Shown: positions 21,104 to 29,013, counted from the first letter of the stretch. The stretch is DNA of 38,426 nt from Candidatus Nanopelagicales bacterium (GCA_025351185.1 JANXWJ010000296.1:1-38426), one strand, 5' to 3'. Numbers and translations: made by a program. The notes: generated by a model not told the origin, from the sequence alone.

Positions 21104-21760
21104 ATGCCTACCCCCACCAAGGGTCCCCGTCTCGGCGGCAGCCCGGCCCACGAGCGGATCATGCTCGCGAACCTCGCCACGGCGTTGTTCGAGCACGGCA
21201 AGATCACCACGACCGAGGCGAAGGCCAAGCGCCTGCGCCCGCTCGCGGAGCGCCTCATCACCCACGCCAAGCGCGGCGACCTGCACGCCCGTCGCCGGGT
21301 GCTCGCGGTCATCCGTGACAAGGGTGTCGTGCACGAGCTCTTCGCCGAGATCGGCCCGCGCTATGCCACCCGTCCGGGCGGCTACACCCGCATCACCAAG
21401 ATCGGCCCGCGCAAGGGCGACAACGCCCCGATGGCCGTGATCGAGCTGGTCGAGGCGCTGGCCGAGGCAGTCGTGGCCGAGGCCACCGGTGCCACCAAGC
21501 GCGCGGCCAAGGAGAAGGCCGCCACCGCTGCCGCTCCGGCTGCTGCCGCCGTGGTCGAGGAGGCGACTGCCGTCGAGGCCGAGTCTGCCGACGCGGTCGA
21601 GGCTGAGGTTGTCGAGGTCGACGCTGTCGAGGCTGAGGTTGGCGAGGCTGACGCTGTCGAGGTCGAGGCCACTGACGCGGAGGCGATCGAGTCAGACGCC
21701 ACCGAGGCTGACGCCACCGAGGCAGCGGATGCTGCTGACGAGGCCGAGGACAAGGCCTGA
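21104..21760 (+). CDS. rplQ: 50S ribosomal protein L17 with long acidic C-terminal tail
   Basis: L17 lies near the tunnel exit region of the 50S subunit. Residues 1 to about 120 are the L17 core ([20 protein letters not shown], then [20 protein letters not shown] and a [19 protein letters not shown] segment). The following 98 or so residues are a low-complexity tail of Ala, Val, Glu, Asp and Thr, making 218 residues in all against about 120 for the core family. Part of the tail is encoded by a 30-bp tandem repeat. Long Ala/Glu tails on L17 occur in other actinobacteria. The stop overlaps a possible CTG start for truA. Confidence 0.96.
   Translation: MPTPTKGPRLGGSPAHERIMLANLATALFEHGKITTTEAKAKRLRPLAERLITHAKRGDLHARRRVLAVIRDKGVVHELFAEIGPRYATRPGGYTRITKIGPRKGDNAPMAVIELVEALAEAVVAEATGATKRAAKEKAATAAAPAAAAVVEEATAVEAESADAVEAEVVEVDAVEAEVGEADAVEVEATDAEAIESDATEADATEAADAADEAEDKA
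21596..21655 (+). repeat. 30-bp tandem repeat inside rplQ
   Basis: Bases 21596-21625 and 21626-21655 are two copies of a 30-bp unit that differ at two positions, and a third partial copy follows from 21656. The unit encodes a ten-residue motif close to [10 protein letters not shown]. The in-frame period of ten codons suggests the tail grows and shrinks by slippage. Confidence 0.75.
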
Positions 21761-21777
21761 GCACCACGAACACCACC

Positions 21778-21816
21778 CACGAGCCCGTCGTCCCCGCTGG
21801 GGACGGCGGGCTCGTG
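21778..21816 (+). terminator. Strong 18-bp hairpin at the rplQ-truA junction
   Basis: The arms 21778-21795 and 21799-21816 pair over 18 positions with a single G-U wobble around the loop GCT; outer bases read CACGAGCCCG and CGGGCTCGTG. It is the strongest stem in the window outside the palindromic repeats. It has no U-tract. It would terminate after rplQ, yet its 3' arm contains the first conventional start codon of truA. Confidence 0.6.
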
Positions 21817-22755
21817 CGTCTGCCCCTGCTCGAGGCGACACCGAGGCGTCGTGGCCCGCGTGCGGACCAGGTGCGGCTGCGGCTCGATCTCGCCTACGAC
21901 GGCTCCGGCTTCAAGGGCTGGGCCCGCCAGCCCGGTCTGCGGACGGTGCAGGGTGAGGTGGAGTCAGCCCTCACGCTGCTGCTCCGAGCTCCCGAGCAGG
22001 TCCGGATCGCCTGTGCGGGGCGGACCGACGCGGGCGTCAACGCTCGCGGACAGGTGGGGCACGCCGACGTGCCGGCAGATCTCTGGGCAGCTCTGGCCGC
22101 GCGCGGCCCGCAGGCACCCGTGCGACGGCTCGCCGGAATCCTGGCGGCTGACGTGCGGGTGCGTGCGATGGCACCGGCGCCGGCGGGGTTCGAGGCGCGC
22201 TGGTCGGCGCTGTCGCGCACCTATGCCTATCGCGTCTCCGACCTCGCCGGCGGTGCCGATCCGTTGCTGCGCTCGCACGTCCTGCACCACACGGGGGTGC
22301 GCAGCGGCCTGCTCGACATCGATGCCATGAACGAGGCGGCCGCAGCGCTGGTCGGTGAGCACGACTTCTCGTCCTACTGCCGCCGCCGGGACGGGGCGAG
22401 CACGGTGCGCACGGTGAAGGAGCTGCGCTGGGAGCGGGAGCACGACACCGGCCTGGCCGTCATGTGGATCCGGGCGGACGCGTTCTGCCACACGATGGTG
22501 CGCTCGGTGGTCGGCGCTCTTCTCCCTGTCGGCGACGGCCGCAGACCGGTCGGCTGGCCGGCGGAGATCCTCCAGCGGCTGCGCCGAGAGGCCGACGCCG
22601 ATGTCGCGCCGGCGATCGGTCTGTGCCTCGAGCACGTGGCCTACCCGCCCGACCACGACCTTGCCGCCCAGGCGGTGCGCGCCAGAAGGTTCCGCGGCGA
22701 CCGCGACGACGGAGACGACGCCGACGATGCTGAGGACATCGACGCCGACGACTGA
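21814..22755 (+). CDS. truA: tRNA pseudouridine(38-40) synthase TruA
   Basis: TruA makes pseudouridine at tRNA positions 38-40 in the anticodon arm. Family segments seen are LRLDLAYDGSGFKGWARQPG, the catalytic-aspartate motif CAGRTDAGVN and the C-terminal FCHTMVRSVVGALLPVGDG. The usual histidine after GV in the catalytic motif is asparagine here. The start is uncertain. GTG 21814 is the first conventional codon but lies in a hairpin. GTG 21871 (giving VRLRLDLAYDG) has no ribosome binding site. CTG 21757 has GAGGA with six-base spacing, overlaps the rplQ stop as CTGA and would give [12 protein letters not shown]-terminal Asp-rich tail ends the protein. Confidence 0.9.
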   Translation: MRLPLLEATPRRRGPRADQVRLRLDLAYDGSGFKGWARQPGLRTVQGEVESALTLLLRAPEQVRIACAGRTDAGVNARGQVGHADVPADLWAALAARGPQAPVRRLAGILAADVRVRAMAPAPAGFEARWSALSRTYAYRVSDLAGGADPLLRSHVLHHTGVRSGLLDIDAMNEAAAALVGEHDFSSYCRRRDGASTVRTVKELRWEREHDTGLAVMWIRADAFCHTMVRSVVGALLPVGDGRRPVGWPAEILQRLRREADADVAPAIGLCLEHVAYPPDHDLAAQAVRARRFRGDRDDGDDADDAEDIDADD

Positions 22756-22786
22756 GGCGACCTGGCGACGCGAACCGCAGATCCGC

Positions 22787-22845
22787 GTGATCTTGGTCGT
22801 GTGGCTGCTTCCGAGGTCGGGAAACGAGCACACGACCAAGATCAC
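22787..22845. repeat. 59-nt palindromic intergenic repeat, copy 1
   Basis: The perfect 17-base arms GTGATCTTGGTCGTGTG (22787-22803) and its reverse complement (22829-22845) flank a 25-base centre that is itself partly symmetric (CTGCTTCC against GGGAAACGAG). A copy of the same family is cut by the window end at 38380. Both lie downstream of + strand genes. It may be a dispersed palindromic element, a bidirectional terminator, or both. Confidence 0.8.
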
Positions 22846-22882
22846 AGGGCCTGACCTGTCGCTGCTCGGATCGGCCGTCGTG

Positions 22883-22912
22883 GACCCCGCGCGTCGAGGA
22901 AGTTGCGGGGTC
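22883..22912 (+). terminator. Hairpin upstream of arcC
   Basis: GACCCCGC (22883-22890) and GCGGGGTC (22905-22912) pair perfectly around a 14-base loop. It lies between the palindromic repeat and arcC. Its role is unknown; it could be a second terminator after truA or a leader structure. Confidence 0.3.
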
Positions 22913-22974
22913 GAGCCTGCGCCCGCGGTCCGGTGGTGACAGTCTCGAGGTGGGGAACTCGACGAGGAGGAACC

Positions 22975-23940
22975 GTGCGCATCGTGGTGGCACTCGGGGG
23001 CAACGCGCTGCAGAAGCGTGGCGAGCCCATGACCGTCGACAACCAGCGGGCCAACGTACGCGTCGCCTGCGAGGCGCTGACTCCCGTGGCGATCGCTCAC
23101 GAGCTGGTGATCTCGCACGGCAACGGCCCGCAGGTGGGGCTGCTGTCGCTGCAGGCGTCGGCCTACGACGAGGAGTCGTCGTATCCCTTCGATGTCCTGG
23201 GCGCTCAGACGGAGGGGATGATCGGCTACCTGATCGAGCAGGAGCTCGGCAACATGGTGCCGTTCGACAAGCCCATCGCGACGATCCTCACGATGACCGA
23301 GGTCGACCCCGACGACCCGGCGATGAAGGACCCCACGAAGTTCGTGGGCCCGATCTACACCGAGGAGGTCGCCCGTCGTCTCGCGGCCGACAAGGGCTGG
23401 ACGGTCAAGCAGGACGGCGACTCCTGGCGCCGCGTCGTGCCCTCACCGCTGCCCAAGCGGATCTTCGAGATCCGGCCGATCCAGCAGCTGCTGGAGGCGG
23501 GCACGATCGTCATCTGCACGGGCGGCGGCGGAATCCCGACGATGTACCTCCCGGAGGAGAAGCTCGACTTCGCCGACGACCGCAACACCCGCACCCTGGT
23601 CGGGGTCGAGGCGGTCATCGACAAGGACCGCTCGTCGGCAGTGCTCGCGAAGGAGCTCGGCGCTGACCTCCTCGTCATCGCGACCGACACCGACGCCGTC
23701 TACGTCGACTGGGGCACACCGGCCCAACGCGCCATCGCGTCGGCATCACCTGATGCGATCAAGGCGTTCGCCTTCCCCGCCGGCTCGATGGGGCCCAAGG
23801 TCGAGGCGGCGGCAGACTTCGCCCGATCGCGCCCCGGGACGACCGCCGTCATCGGCGCGCTCGCCGAGATCACCGGGATCATCGCGGGCACGAGAGGGAC
23901 CCGGATCAGCACCGACGTCGACGGCGTGACCTACCGATGA
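22975..23940 (+). CDS. arcC: Carbamate kinase
   Basis: Carbamate kinase transfers phosphate between carbamoyl phosphate and ADP, forming ATP in arginine or purine catabolism. The GTG at 22975 follows GAGGAGGA (22964-22971) and gives 321 residues, the family length. Motifs in order are [28 protein letters not shown], a segment with [20 protein letters not shown] and the C-terminal [13 protein letters not shown]. No arcA, arcB or permease gene is nearby, so its partners are elsewhere or its role differs. It sits between a palindromic repeat and a pseudogene in a region that is otherwise conserved housekeeping DNA. Confidence 0.95.
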   Translation: MRIVVALGGNALQKRGEPMTVDNQRANVRVACEALTPVAIAHELVISHGNGPQVGLLSLQASAYDEESSYPFDVLGAQTEGMIGYLIEQELGNMVPFDKPIATILTMTEVDPDDPAMKDPTKFVGPIYTEEVARRLAADKGWTVKQDGDSWRRVVPSPLPKRIFEIRPIQQLLEAGTIVICTGGGGIPTMYLPEEKLDFADDRNTRTLVGVEAVIDKDRSSAVLAKELGADLLVIATDTDAVYVDWGTPAQRAIASASPDAIKAFAFPAGSMGPKVEAAADFARSRPGTTAVIGALAEITGIIAGTRGTRISTDVDGVTYR

Positions 23941-23943
23941 CCT

Positions 23944-24332
23944 GGTGAGCAGGACCCCGAGGACCCACGCCTTGCCTGCACTGAGGTCTTCGATGCTCTG
24001 CATCCAGGTCGGCATCTTCTCGACGAACCCGGGCTTGCGGCTCGCTCGCCACTAGCGCGCCGCGAGCGCGAGCAGGAGCACACCGAGCCCGATCCACCAC
24101 CAGATCGTGCGGTCTCCGCGGTGTCGTCGCCGACCGCTACGTCGGCCGCCGAGCCGAGCAGGCAGGCGGCCGTGGTCACGATCGTGAGTCCGCTGACCCA
24201 GCCGAGCAGGAACATGGTCCCGTTGACCCGGGCGTGGGTCGAACAGAGCATGAGGATGACGGCGATGATCGGCAGCGGGCTCAGCGCCACTCCGACGGCA
24301 AGTGCGAGGACCGCACCGATCGACTGACCCAT
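23944..24332 (-). pseudogene. Remnant of a GAP-family (Sap-like) membrane protein gene
   Basis: Read on the - strand from ATG at 24332, the frame gives MGQSIGAVLALAVGVALSPL and a second hydrophobic segment with FLLGWVSGLTIVTTAACLLG, the N-terminus of the actinobacterial GAP family of small multi-pass membrane proteins. Near 24110-24130 the reading must shift frame to continue as TIWWWIGLGVLLLALAAR. A TAG (complement of 24052-24054) then stands where relatives usually have Gln. Homology resumes as WRASRKPGFVEKMPTWM and KAWVLGVLLT and stops at about 23944, four bases from the arcC stop. Roughly 130 of about 220 residues remain. A frameshift, a nonsense codon and a truncation make it a pseudogene. 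Confidence 0.8.
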
Positions 24333-24556
24333 GACAACCGCTCTGCCCGGGCGCACCGCCCTGACGCGTCACGATGAGGGTTGGCGGGTCTTCCCGCGGG
24401 CGCGGCGGTCGCCGCCGTCACGGTCGGGTCGCGCGGGTCTGGCCGCGCGTGATCAGACGTTCGGCCACTCGCCTGCTCGCCGTCGACCGACTTCCGCAGC
24501 CTGACATCGGGTAACCCGTTGGGCCAGACGCCGTGGGTGGCAGAGAATGATCGCTT
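24333..24556. other. Spacer between the pseudogene and the ABC-F gene
   Basis: No gene is supported. It holds a short inverted repeat (CGCGCGG at 24430-24436 and CCGCGCG at 24443-24449) and, at its right end, the probable promoter of the ABC-F gene. Any promoter of the divergent pseudogene would also lie here. Confidence 0.5.
24519..24548 (+). promoter_or_regulatory. Probable promoter of the ABC-F gene, possibly leaderless
   Basis: TTGGGC (24519-24524) and GAGAAT (24543-24548) are 18 bases apart. The predicted start falls at 24555-24557, on or beside the GTG start codon at 24557, which has no ribosome binding site. This fits a leaderless mRNA. Confidence 0.45.
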
Positions 24557-26236
24557 GTGGGTCACGTCGAGGTCGCGAAGGTCACGCACACGCTCCCGGA
24601 CGGGCGCGTGCTGCTCGACGAGGTGAGCTTCCGGGTCGCCGATGGCGCCAAGGTGGCTCTGGTCGGGGCCAACGGCGCGGGAAAGACGACGCTCATGCGA
24701 CTGGTCTCGGGTGACCTCGATCCGCAGGACGGCGCGGTCGGTCGTTCCGGTGGCCTGGGAGTGATGCGGCAGTTCATCGGGCAGGTCCGCGACGAGTCGA
24801 CCGTGCGCGACCTGCTCGTCTCGGTGGCGCCGCCGCGCGTGCGCGCCGCTGCCCTGGCGCTCGAGAAGGCCGAGCTCGCGATGATGGACAGCGACGACGA
24901 GGCCACGCAGATGGCGTACGCCCACGCGATCGGTGACTGGGCCGACGCCGGCGGCTATGACGCCGAGGTGCTGTGGGACGTCTGCACCGTGGCGGCGCTC
25001 GGCATCCCCTTCGACAAGGCGCAGTACCGCGAGACGAGGACGCTGTCGGGCGGGGAGCAGAAGCGGCTCGTGCTCGAGGCGCTGCTCCGCGGTCCGGACG
25101 AGGTGCTGCTGCTCGACGAGCCGGACAACTACCTCGACGTTCCCGCCAAGGAGTGGCTGGAGGCACGCCTCGCCGAGTCACCCAAGACGGTGCTCTACGT
25201 GTCCCACGACCGCGAGCTCTTGGCGCGGACCGCGACCCAGATCGTGACGGTGGAGCTCGGTGGTGCCGGCAACACCACCTGGACCCACGGCGGGGGATTC
25301 ACGTCCTACCACGATGCCCGGCGGGACCGCTTCGCCCGGCTCGAGGAGCTGCGCCGGCGCTGGGACGAGGACCACCAGAAGCTCAAGGACCTCGTGCAGA
25401 TGTACAAGGACAAGGCGAAGTACAACGACGGCATGGCCAGCCGCTACCAGGCGGCGAAGACCCGCCTGGCCAAGTTCGAGGAGAAGGGCCCGCCGCAGGA
25501 GATCGCGCGCGAGCAGACCGTGAAGATGCGCCTCATCGGCGGCCGCACGGGCAAGCGGGCCGTGGTCTGCGAGGGGCTCGAGCTCAGCGGGCTGATGAAG
25601 CCCTTCGACCTCGAGGTGTGGTTCGGCGAGCGGGTGGCCGTGCTGGGCGCGAACGGCTCCGGCAAGTCGCACTTCCTGCGGCTGCTCGCGGCCGGCGGGA
25701 GCGACCCCGACGTCGAGCATCGTCTGATCGGTGATGTGCCCATCACGCCCGTGTCCCACACGGGCGTCGCCCGGCTCGGTGCGCGGGTGCGGCCGGGATG
25801 GTTCGCCCAGACCCACGAGCACCCCGAGCTCATCGGCAAGAACCTGCTCGAGGTGCTCCACCGCGGCGACGCCCACCGTGCCGGGATGGGCCGCGAGCTC
25901 GCCGCGCGCAAGCTCGACCGCTACGAGCTGGCGTATGCCTCCGAGCAGACGTTCGAGTCGCTCTCGGGCGGCCAGCAGGCGCGCTTCCAGATCCTGCTCC
26001 TGGAGCTCTCCGGCGCCACCCTGCTGCTGCTCGACGAGCCCACAGATAACCTCGACCTCGCCAGCGCCGAGGCTCTGGAGGAGGGCTTGGCGGCCTTCGA
26101 GGGCACCGTCGTGGCCGTCACCCACGACCGCTGGTTCGCTCAGAGCTTCGACCGCTACGTCATCTTCGCGTCCGACGGCGCCGTCATCGAGACCCCCGAG
26201 CCTGTCTGGGACGAGAGCCGCCCGGTGCGGCGGTAG
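24557..26236 (+). CDS. ABC-F family ATPase (ribosome-associated)
   Basis: The protein has 559 residues, two ABC domains in tandem and no membrane segments, which is the ABC-F layout of cytosolic translation factors. Domain 1 has the P-loop GANGAGKTT (37-45), the signature LSGGEQ (163-168) and LLLDEPDNYLD. Domain 2 has GANGSGKS (364-371), LSGGQQ (469-474) and LLLDEPTDNLD. Between them is a charged helical linker (about 265-320, with KLKDLVQMYKDKAKYNDGMA), the segment that reaches toward the P-site tRNA in this family. It could be a general translation factor or an antibiotic resistance ATPase; the sequence does not decide. It is transcribed alone. Confidence 0.92.
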   Translation: MGHVEVAKVTHTLPDGRVLLDEVSFRVADGAKVALVGANGAGKTTLMRLVSGDLDPQDGAVGRSGGLGVMRQFIGQVRDESTVRDLLVSVAPPRVRAAALALEKAELAMMDSDDEATQMAYAHAIGDWADAGGYDAEVLWDVCTVAALGIPFDKAQYRETRTLSGGEQKRLVLEALLRGPDEVLLLDEPDNYLDVPAKEWLEARLAESPKTVLYVSHDRELLARTATQIVTVELGGAGNTTWTHGGGFTSYHDARRDRFARLEELRRRWDEDHQKLKDLVQMYKDKAKYNDGMASRYQAAKTRLAKFEEKGPPQEIAREQTVKMRLIGGRTGKRAVVCEGLELSGLMKPFDLEVWFGERVAVLGANGSGKSHFLRLLAAGGSDPDVEHRLIGDVPITPVSHTGVARLGARVRPGWFAQTHEHPELIGKNLLEVLHRGDAHRAGMGRELAARKLDRYELAYASEQTFESLSGGQQARFQILLLELSGATLLLLDEPTDNLDLASAEALEEGLAAFEGTVVAVTHDRWFAQSFDRYVIFASDGAVIETPEPVWDESRPVRR

Positions 26237-26289
26237 GCGCCGCGTCACGCCAGCCACAGATCGCCCGCCAGCCGGTGAGAAAGTGCGAT

Positions 26290-26318
26290 TTTGAGCGCTG
26301 CGGCTGCGCCGGTACTCT
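26290..26318 (+). promoter_or_regulatory. Probable rplM-rpsI promoter
   Basis: TTTGAG (26290-26295) and TACTCT (26313-26318) are 17 bases apart. The start would lie near 26325, giving an rplM leader of about 150 bases, long enough for a regulatory structure. Confidence 0.55.
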
Positions 26319-26404
26319 GGGAGGCCTGCTGTGCCCCCTTCTGGCTGTCCTCGGACGGCCGCGGGTCATGCCCAGCCTGGGTGTCAGGGATGGCATCCAG
26401 TACG

Positions 26405-26433
26405 ACGCACCCGGACCCGCGGTCCTGGTGCGT
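26405..26433 (+). promoter_or_regulatory. Hairpin in the rplM leader
   Basis: ACGCACCCGGACC (26405-26417) and GGTCCTGGTGCGT (26421-26433) pair over 13 positions with one mismatch around the loop CGC, 44 bases before rplM. No U-tract follows. It is a candidate autoregulatory site for L13 or S9; leader RNAs for L13 are known in other phyla, but no match to them is recognised here. Confidence 0.4.
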
Positions 26434-26476
26434 GCAGAGTCCACGTCCCGACGAGTGAGAGAACAGGTGCGGCGTC

Positions 26477-26920
26477 ATGCGCACGTACACCCCCAAGGCC
26501 GGCGATGTCACCCGCGAGTGGCACGTCATCGACGCGACTGACGTCGTGCTCGGCCGGCTCGCCTCGCAGGCAGCGACGCTGCTGCGCGGTAAGCACAAGC
26601 CCACCTTCGCCCCGCACGTCGACGGCGGAGACTTCGTGATCATCATCAACGCGGACAAGGTGGCCCTCACCGGCTCCAAGAAGACGCAGAAGATGGACTA
26701 CCGCCACTCCGGTTACCCGGGCGGCCTGCGCGCCACGTCCTACACCGAGCTGCTCGAGTCCAACCCGCGTCGTGCGGTGGAGAAGGCCGTCAAGGGCATG
26801 CTCCCCCACAACAAGCTGGGCCGTCAGGTCATCAAGAAGCTCAAGGTCTACGCCGGTCCTGACCACCCGCACATCGCGCAGCAGGCCACGCCGTACGAGA
26901 TCACCCAGGTCGCGCAGTAA
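26477..26920 (+). CDS. rplM: 50S ribosomal protein L13
   Basis: L13 is an early-assembly 50S protein. The 147 residues include [20 protein letters not shown], a [18 protein letters not shown] segment and the motif [18 protein letters not shown], all typical. The ATG at 26477 is preceded by ACAGGTG. It forms a two-gene operon with rpsI, as in most bacteria. Confidence 0.98.
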   Translation: MRTYTPKAGDVTREWHVIDATDVVLGRLASQAATLLRGKHKPTFAPHVDGGDFVIIINADKVALTGSKKTQKMDYRHSGYPGGLRATSYTELLESNPRRAVEKAVKGMLPHNKLGRQVIKKLKVYAGPDHPHIAQQATPYEITQVAQ

Positions 26921-26955
26921 GCGCCACGGACCATTAACCAGACACGAAAGGAACC

Positions 26956-27468
26956 GTGGCAGTGAGCGAGACCGTCGCCGAGACCACTGACAGCACCGAG
27001 GACACCGAGTCCGAGGAGACCAGCTACACCTCCGAGACACCGACCTCCCGCGTCGCCGTGACCCACCGCGAAGCCGCGGTCGGCCCGGCCAACGCCACCG
27101 GTCGTCGCAAGGAGGCCATCGCCCGCGTGCGCCTCGTGCCGGGCACCGGCCGCTGGACGATCAACGGCCGCACCCTCGAGGGGTACTTCCCCAACAAGGT
27201 GCACCAGCAGCTCGTGAACGAGCCCTTCGTCACGCTGGGCATCGACGCCACCTACGACGTCGTCGCGCGCATCTCCGGCGGCGGCATCTCCGGCCAGGCC
27301 GGTGCGCTGCGCCTGGGCATCGCCCGTGCGCTCAACGAGATCGACATCGAGGCGTTCCGTCCGGCCCTGAAGAAGGCCGGCTTCCTGACCCGCGACGCGC
27401 GGATCAAGGAGCGGAAGAAGTACGGCCTCAAGAAGGCCCGCAAGGCGCCGCAGTACTCCAAGCGCTAG
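26956..27468 (+). CDS. rpsI: 30S ribosomal protein S9
   Basis: S9 is a head protein whose C-terminal tail reaches the P-site tRNA; the final residues YSKR are conserved for that contact. The protein has 170 residues, against 130 in E. coli, because of an acidic Ser/Thr/Glu-rich extension of about 40 residues before [20 protein letters not shown] 26956 gives MAVSETV but lies three bases after GAAAGGA; GTG 26962 gives MSETV with nine-base spacing and may be the true start. A strong terminator follows. Confidence 0.96.
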   Translation: MAVSETVAETTDSTEDTESEETSYTSETPTSRVAVTHREAAVGPANATGRRKEAIARVRLVPGTGRWTINGRTLEGYFPNKVHQQLVNEPFVTLGIDATYDVVARISGGGISGQAGALRLGIARALNEIDIEAFRPALKKAGFLTRDARIKERKKYGLKKARKAPQYSKR

Positions 27469-27485
27469 TCGCTCACCGAACCACC

Positions 27486-27520
27486 ACCGATGCCCCGGGG
27501 CTACGCTCCGGGGCATCGGT
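27486..27520 (+). terminator. Terminator after rpsI
   Basis: The 16-base arms 27486-27501 and 27505-27520 (outer bases ACCGATGCCCC and GGGGCATCGGT) pair with one G-U wobble around the loop TAC. It lies 18 bases after the rpsI stop and has no U-tract. Confidence 0.7.
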
Positions 27521-27574
27521 GCGTCACCGCCCGTTCGCCTCGCAGGAGGCGCCGCGTTGCACAAGGGGTACCTC

Positions 27575-28924
27575 GTGGGTCGACTGTTCGGGACTGACGG
27601 CGTACGAGGTCTGGCCAACGTCGACCTCACCGCCGAGCTTGCCGTCGATCTCGCGGTGGCTGCTGCGCACGTCCTCGGTGACGTCGGGGCCTTCGGTGGG
27701 CACGACGGACGTCCCGTCGCGGTCGTCGGGCGTGACACCCGGGCGAGCGGGGAGTTCCTCGAGGCGGCCGTGGTCGCCGGCCTGCTCAGCGCAGGCGTCG
27801 ATGTCTGGCGGGTCGGGGTGCTGCCCACCCCGGCGGTGGCGTTCCTGACGGCGGAGCTCGACGCCGACCTCGGCGTGATGCTCTCGGCGTCGCACAACCC
27901 GATGCCCGACAACGGGATCAAGTTCCTCGCCCGCGGAGGGCACAAGCTCGACGACGACCTCGAGGACGCGATCGAGGCGCACCTGCGCGAGGAGTGGTCG
28001 CGGCCTACGGGAGCTGATGTCGGGCGGGTCAGCGACCACCACGAGGGCGCGGAGCTCTACGTCGGGCACCTGCTCTCGACCCTGCCCCACCGCCTCGACG
28101 GGGTCACGGTCGTCGTTGACGCGGCCAACGGCGCTGCGTCGCTCGTCGGGCCCGATGCGCTGCGTCGCGCGGGTGCCACGGTCATCGAGATCCACTCGGC
28201 GCCCGACGGCCTCAACATCAACGAGAACTGCGGGTCGACCCACCTCGGCGACCTGATCGACGCGGTGCGCGAGCACGGCGCCGACGCCGGCGTGGCCTTC
28301 GACGGCGACGCCGACCGCTGCCTCGCGGTGGACGGCGAGGGCAATGTCGTCGACGGTGACCACGCTCTGGCGATCCTCGGGATCGCGATGCGCGAGCGTG
28401 GCGTGCTCGTGGGCGACACCGTGGTGGCGACCGTGATGGCCAACCTCGGCTTCAAGCTCGCGGCGCAGGAGGCGGGTCTCACCGTCATCGAGACCGGCGT
28501 GGGCGACCGCTATGTGCTCGAGGCGATGCGCGAGGGCGGGTTCGTGCTCGGCGGCGAGCAGAGCGGCCACGTGATCCTGGCGGACCATGCGACGACCGGT
28601 GACGGCGTGCTCACCGCGCTGCACCTGCTCGCGCGGGTCGCGCAGACCGGCCAGACCCTCGGCAAGCTCGCTGCCGTGGTGCAGAAGCTGCCGCAGGTGC
28701 TCCTCAACGTCCGGGACGTCGACAAGAGCCGGGTCGACACCGACCCGGCGCTGCAGGCTGCCGTGGCGACCGCGGAGGCTGAGCTCGGACGTAGCGGTCG
28801 GGTGCTGCTGCGGCCTTCGGGCACGGAGCCGGTCGTCCGCGTGATGGTCGAGGCTGCGACGGCCGAGCAGGCGGCCTCGGTCGCGACTGCCCTGGCCGCG
28901 GTCGTGACGAGCTCGCTCGGCTGA
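27575..28924 (+). CDS. glmM: Phosphoglucosamine mutase
   Basis: GlmM converts glucosamine-6-phosphate to glucosamine-1-phosphate for UDP-GlcNAc and peptidoglycan. From GTG 27575 the protein has 449 residues and starts [15 protein letters not shown]. The phosphoserine motif SASHNP has the catalytic serine at S106, the metal loop is FDGDADR, and the C-terminal phosphate-binding loop is RPSGTEP. AAGGGG lies six bases before this start. A TTG at 27557, behind a perfect AGGAGG, would add HKGYLV and cannot be excluded. The next step upstream in the pathway, glmS, is the next gene. Confidence 0.96.
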   Translation: MGRLFGTDGVRGLANVDLTAELAVDLAVAAAHVLGDVGAFGGHDGRPVAVVGRDTRASGEFLEAAVVAGLLSAGVDVWRVGVLPTPAVAFLTAELDADLGVMLSASHNPMPDNGIKFLARGGHKLDDDLEDAIEAHLREEWSRPTGADVGRVSDHHEGAELYVGHLLSTLPHRLDGVTVVVDAANGAASLVGPDALRRAGATVIEIHSAPDGLNINENCGSTHLGDLIDAVREHGADAGVAFDGDADRCLAVDGEGNVVDGDHALAILGIAMRERGVLVGDTVVATVMANLGFKLAAQEAGLTVIETGVGDRYVLEAMREGGFVLGGEQSGHVILADHATTGDGVLTALHLLARVAQTGQTLGKLAAVVQKLPQVLLNVRDVDKSRVDTDPALQAAVATAEAELGRSGRVLLRPSGTEPVVRVMVEAATAEQAASVATALAAVVTSSLG

Positions 28925-28939
28925 CCGGCCTACGGCCGG
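28925..28939 (+). terminator. Short hairpin directly after glmM
   Basis: CCGGCC, loop TAC, GGCCGG starts on the base after the glmM stop. The stem is six bases and no U-tract follows, so terminator strength is doubtful. Confidence 0.35.
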
Positions 28940-28996
28940 AACCGGGGGACCGCGAACGAGACGGCGAGCCGGAGGGCCAGCGACGTGGGTCACGCG

Positions 28997-29013
28997 GTGC
29001 AGGTGACCTGCAC
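28997..29013. promoter_or_regulatory. Perfect palindrome upstream of glmS
   Basis: GTGCAGGT and ACCTGCAC flank a single central G, a perfect 8+1+8 dyad. It lies about 82 bases before the glmS start and upstream of its likely -10. The odd-length, tight dyad looks more like a protein-binding operator than an RNA stem. No known regulator motif is recognised. Confidence 0.45.

Noticed and set aside
24052-24372. A 106-codon - strand ORF as a separate gene upstream of the ABC-F gene
   Set aside because: Most of it is the wrong frame of the GAP-family remnant; only its last 18 residues or so, before the TAG, belong to the family.
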